Shown here piece by piece: positions 62,324-64,000 of a DNA stretch of 64,000 nucleotides. The position numbers and the translations under genes were made by a program. The stretch is from the NCBI RefSeq assembly GCF_014854695.1, contig NZ_CP027557.1, positions 2,046,001-2,110,000 of the forward strand, written 5' to 3'. Position 1 is the first letter of the stretch, and every line of letters starts with the position of its first letter. Below the pieces are notes generated by a model that saw only the letters and a list, made by a program, of their open reading frames with translations, was not told the origin of the DNA and made no database searches. The DNA is from Rhodococcus rhodochrous. GTDB taxonomy: Bacteria; Actinomycetota; Actinomycetes; Mycobacteriales; Mycobacteriaceae.

Positions 62324-62693
62324 GTGTATTGAGCGTATGGTGCCGGTAGCCACGCGTGTTGGTCAATCCGTGTATCTGGTCGCAGAATCGACAGGGAAGC
62401 TATCCCTTTGCCACGCTTCCTCAACGGGTATGCCTGTCACTACCAGCACTACTACGCTCAATACGGTGGTGACACGTCAGCCGTATGCCTAGTAGTACAA
62501 ACGTTCAAAACACTACCGGCACCCTTGTCTGTTACGTTCGACGGATTAACGGTTTCGTGCGCCCATCACCGTTGACGAGATAAGCCGCTGGGAGGACTGG
62601 TCGGTCGAAACCTTAGAGACCTCTCATGTCTAGAACTACGCGCTTCTCTCGCCACACTTCCACACAACGTACTTGAACCCTCCTAGTGAGCCG

Positions 62694-62805
62694 GCAGTGA
62701 ACCTGGCCGTCAAGAAAGATTGGCTTACTCACCGAATAGGAGTTAGTTAGTATTTAGCAAGCCGCACTCTGCGCTGTCGTCACCTAAGCGCCGCCCTTCC
62801 ACTGC
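62694..62805. repeat. RNA structural module, copy 2
   Basis: Closed by GCAGTG/CACTGC (62694-62699/62800-62805), unrelated in sequence to the outer helix of copy 1. Inside are CCTGGCC (62702), AAGAAAGATTGGCT, a longer hairpin closed by GGCTT/AAGCC (62722-62726/62759-62763), GCAC, GTCACC (62779) and GCCCTTC (62793), spaced as in copy 1 to within a base or two. Confidence 0.8.
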
Positions 62806-62920
62806 TAGCCCAGTAGGAGGATTCAAGGTATCGAATTTTTAATGTGCAGTGGGACTGCCAGTGGTTGCAACGGGGTTCTCCCGCTCGGTCTGTGCGTGCA
62901 ACCACCTTCTCTATTATCCC

Positions 62921-63025
62921 TCACTCCGCCGTATCTGTGCGTTCCATCTGGCTCTGTAGAAGCCCTCGGACCATGATCACCGGTACAGCGATGAGTAGAA
63001 CGATGCGTGTCAGTAGAAATATCAT
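62921..63025 (-). CDS. Small membrane protein (34 aa)
   Basis: 34 codons beginning MIFLLTRIVLLIAVPVIMV, a single membrane helix, then a short charged tail ending RTDTAE. The ATG overlaps the stop of the upstream 71-codon gene as ATGA, the same coupling seen through this element. Function unknown. Confidence 0.6.
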   Translation of the reverse strand: MIFLLTRIVLLIAVPVIMVRGLLQSQMERTDTAE

Positions 63026-63237
63026 CGCCTCGATAAAGACGACTCCGTGGCTACTGTGCCAAGTCCCCGAGCATGTCGGAGAAGTTTCATGAGGACCGGC
63101 TGCTGAGCCACCTTCGCCACGATCTTCTTCTGCTGCCGGATGCGGAAGCGGCGGATCATTGCGGCTACGGTGCTCTCGTCTGTTTGCTCGAACCGGAGCG
63201 GGAATTTTGAAAGTTCGCTATCTGGGTGTGTGTTCAT
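63022..63237 (-). CDS. Hypothetical basic protein (71 aa)
   Basis: Unrecognised; the middle is strongly basic (MIRRFRIRQQKKIVAKVAQQ). ATG 63237 lacks a close ribosome binding site (AGGGGG is 17 bases upstream), but a good promoter lies about 50 bases upstream and it is coupled to the 34-aa gene. Could bind nucleic acid (inference). Confidence 0.58.
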   Translation of the reverse strand: MNTHPDSELSKFPLRFEQTDESTVAAMIRRFRIRQQKKIVAKVAQQPVLMKLLRHARGLGTVATESSLSRR

Positions 63238-63286
63238 ATGTGCGTTGCGTTTAGCCCCCTATGTTTTCGTTGTTTATGTGTTTTCA

Positions 63287-63315
63287 AGTATGCGCTTATT
63301 GGTAACGATTTGCAA
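63287..63315 (-). promoter_or_regulatory. Predicted sigma-70-type promoter in the element
   Basis: On the minus strand: -35 TTGCAA (63310-63315), 17-base spacer, -10 CATACT (63287-63292). It would drive the 71-aa and 34-aa genes and possibly a transcript through the structured RNA region. Confidence 0.55.
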
Positions 63316-63351
63316 TAGTTTTGTAGTGCAAAGTTTTGCACATGTGGATAA
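63309..63351. promoter_or_regulatory. TTTGCA/TGCAAA operator-like cluster and a DnaA-box match
   Basis: TTTGCA (63309), TGCAAA (63327) and TTTGCA (63335) form an inverted pair spaced 12 bases and a tight palindrome spaced two bases (63327-63340), overlapping the -35 of the promoter; this looks like a repressor site. Next to it, 63343-63351 on the minus strand reads TTATCCACA, a perfect DnaA box. Confidence 0.45.
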
Positions 63352-63364
63352 GTGCTGGGGAAAA

Positions 63365-63733
63365 CTATGTGGCGTCAAATGTATGGAAGATGTACACGGT
63401 GCCATCCGGTAGCGGATGCACGATGATCACGCCGGCTTCTTCCCATCGCCGCGCGGTCTCTTCGTAGCTCAGGGCGTCTGGATTCTGCCGGACATCACCG
63501 AACTGTCCCGTCGAACCGAAGGTGTACTCCATGTACGCAGCGGGGGAGTTGAATCGCCCTGCGAAGCGCTTGTCCATCTCGTACACGTACTGCTTGTCTT
63601 CACTGAAGTACTCGCAGTACGCCCCGTACTCGGTGTGCCCCCAGCTCCAGTCGAGCGGCGTACACCCGATGCTATGGGGCTCGATTGGTTTGCTTCCGCA
63701 ATAGCCACATGGCTTGTCGAGGGAGGATTCCAT
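63365..63733 (-). CDS. Hypothetical protein with N-terminal CxxC (122 aa)
   Basis: Starts MESSLDKPCGYCGSKP, a half zinc-knuckle, with a third cysteine in IGCTPLDWSWG. Tyr/Trp-rich middle (YGAYCEYFSEDKQYVYEMD) and a C-terminal GVIIVHPLPDGTVYIFH strand pair. No family recognised. ATG 63733 with ACTGAGGT just upstream. Confidence 0.7.
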   Translation of the reverse strand: MESSLDKPCGYCGSKPIEPHSIGCTPLDWSWGHTEYGAYCEYFSEDKQYVYEMDKRFAGRFNSPAAYMEYTFGSTGQFGDVRQNPDALSYEETARRWEEAGVIIVHPLPDGTVYIFHTFDAT

Positions 63734-63788
63734 ACCTCAGTAAACGCAGACAACCCCTGCCGGAGCAAGGGTTTCGTCCGGTGCGGGG

Positions 63789-63932
63789 TTACGTCCAGTG
63801 GACCGCGCAGAAGAGATAGTAGCCGAGGCTGACGATCAGAATCAGTCCGATCGCCAGCCAGGCCAGCACCTTCACGATGTCCACGATGGCGTCGGCTGCC
63901 CGCTGTACGGGGGTGCGGCGTGGAAGCTTCAT
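63789..63932 (-). CDS. Small membrane protein (47 aa)
   Basis: 47 codons: basic start (MKLPRRTPVQRAADAI), then one long hydrophobic helix (about 22-44) ending near FCAVHWT. ATG 63932 has AGGGGACGG upstream and overlaps the stop of the WhiB-like gene as ATGA. Function unknown. Confidence 0.68.
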   Translation of the reverse strand: MKLPRRTPVQRAADAIVDIVKVLAWLAIGLILIVSLGYYLFCAVHWT

Positions 63933-64000
63933 GCGCCGTCCCCTGTGCTGGCAAGACGCTCAAGTTCGCGAGGGGATAGACCACCCCAGATGCCGAAGTC
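63929..64000 (-). CDS. WhiB-family regulator, C-terminal fragment at window edge
   Basis: Only the last 23 codons are in the window: DFGIWGGLSPRELERLASTG and a short end. GxWGG(L)S..E...L is the conserved turn after the iron-sulfur cluster region of WhiB proteins. Actinophages often carry whiB genes that interfere with host WhiB regulation. The cysteine ligands lie outside the window, so this rests on one motif. Confidence 0.7.
   Translation of the reverse strand, partial: DFGIWGGLSPRELERLASTGDGA

Larger units (their letters stand above)
61803..62905. ncRNA. Large structured non-coding RNA candidate
   Basis: A gap of about 1.15 kb without a credible protein gene, filled with perfect inverted repeats. 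Helices: 61803-61810/61928-61935, 61817-61825/61913-61921, 61944-61953/61967-61976, 61977-61992/62040-62055 (16 bp) enclosing 61995-62002/62013-62020, 62058-62067/62077-62086, 62182-62188/62232-62238, 62242-62249/62316-62323, 62326-62337/62453-62464 (12 bp), 62551-62557/62606-62612, 62694-62699/62800-62805, 62861-62869/62897-62905. Many are nested and long-range. Wobble pairs at helix ends slightly favour the plus strand, but one favours minus and flanking genes are minus, so the strand is left open. Size and prophage setting recall GOLLD and ROOL RNAs; identity is unproven. Confidence 0.75.
57105..64000. mobile_element. Prophage or phage-like integrative element, one end
   Basis: From the comM junction to the window edge: lower and patchier GC, 20 or so small genes with 1-8 base overlaps and strong Shine-Dalgarno sequences, mostly on the minus strand. 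Phage-typical contents include HNH and VRR-NUC nucleases, DUF3846, a DUF7427-like protein, small membrane proteins, a zinc ribbon and WhiB. No integrase, repressor or structural gene is in view, so the element continues beyond the window. Prophage is inferred; a plasmid-like or satellite element remains possible. Confidence 0.85.

Noticed and set aside
61858..62332. Small open frames of 74-84 codons in the structured region
   Set aside because: No ribosome binding sites in the right place, unusual amino-acid composition, and each is interrupted by helices of the RNA candidate.
61803..62905. tRNA genes in the structured region
   Set aside because: I looked for a T-arm GGTTCRANYCC and matching acceptor stems on both strands and found none that close; a tRNAscan run would be decisive.

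Overview
The window is a high-GC actinobacterial chromosome, most likely Rhodococcus or a close relative in the Mycobacteriales. The basis is gene content and order: obg-proB; thiL-ung near rpmB-DAK2-recG-pyc-rsmD-coaD; sepIVA-DUF177-rpmF-rnc-mutM; osmC-acyP-smc-ftsY-amt-glnK-glnD-ffh-amidohydrolase-rpsP-khpA-rimM-trmD-lppW; rplS-lepB-rnhB-DUF2469-yraN-comM. This closely follows the mycobacterial order around Rv2897c-Rv2927c. GTG starts, 4-base start/stop overlaps and GC-rich hairpin terminators without strong U tracts also fit.

Layout. 1-9.7 kb: obg and proB, a Sir2 deacylase, a divergent pair of DNA repair genes (ATP-dependent ligase and a stand-alone LigD-type polymerase domain), a 2-hydroxyacid dehydrogenase, then ectABC for ectoine synthesis with a CRP/GlxR-like site upstream of ectA. 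9.7-18 kb: a RecQ helicase with an unusual linker repeat and a PRTase-like tail, a CoA-transferase, thiL, a gamma-carbonic anhydrase, ung, an enoyl-CoA hydratase and rpmB. 18-30 kb: DAK2 protein, recG, pyruvate carboxylase, rsmD, coaD, sepIVA, DUF177, rpmF, rnc, mutM. 30-33 kb: an isolated pcaHG pair divergent from a LysR regulator, then osmC and acyP and a ScyD/ScyE-like gene remnant. 33.8-57.1 kb: condensin, protein targeting, nitrogen control (amt-glnK-glnD with a GlnR-like box), ribosomal protein and tRNA modification genes, Tex, signal peptidase, RNase HII and YraN.

At about 57.1 kb the ComM AAA+ ATPase gene stops inside its Walker B motif. From there to the window end the sequence changes to lower GC and small, tightly overlapping, mostly minus-strand genes: HNH nuclease, VRR-NUC nuclease, DUF3846, a DUF7427-like protein, small membrane proteins, a zinc ribbon and a WhiB C-terminus. 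I read this as one end of a prophage or related integrative element inserted in comM; its integrase and the rest of comM would lie beyond the window.

Inside the element, about 61.80-62.91 kb holds no credible protein gene but is packed with perfect nested and long-range inverted repeats, including two diverged copies of one structural module whose outer helices differ in sequence yet both pair. This looks like a large ornate phage-type non-coding RNA (GOLLD/ROOL-like in size and setting, identity unproven) and is the most interesting object in the window.
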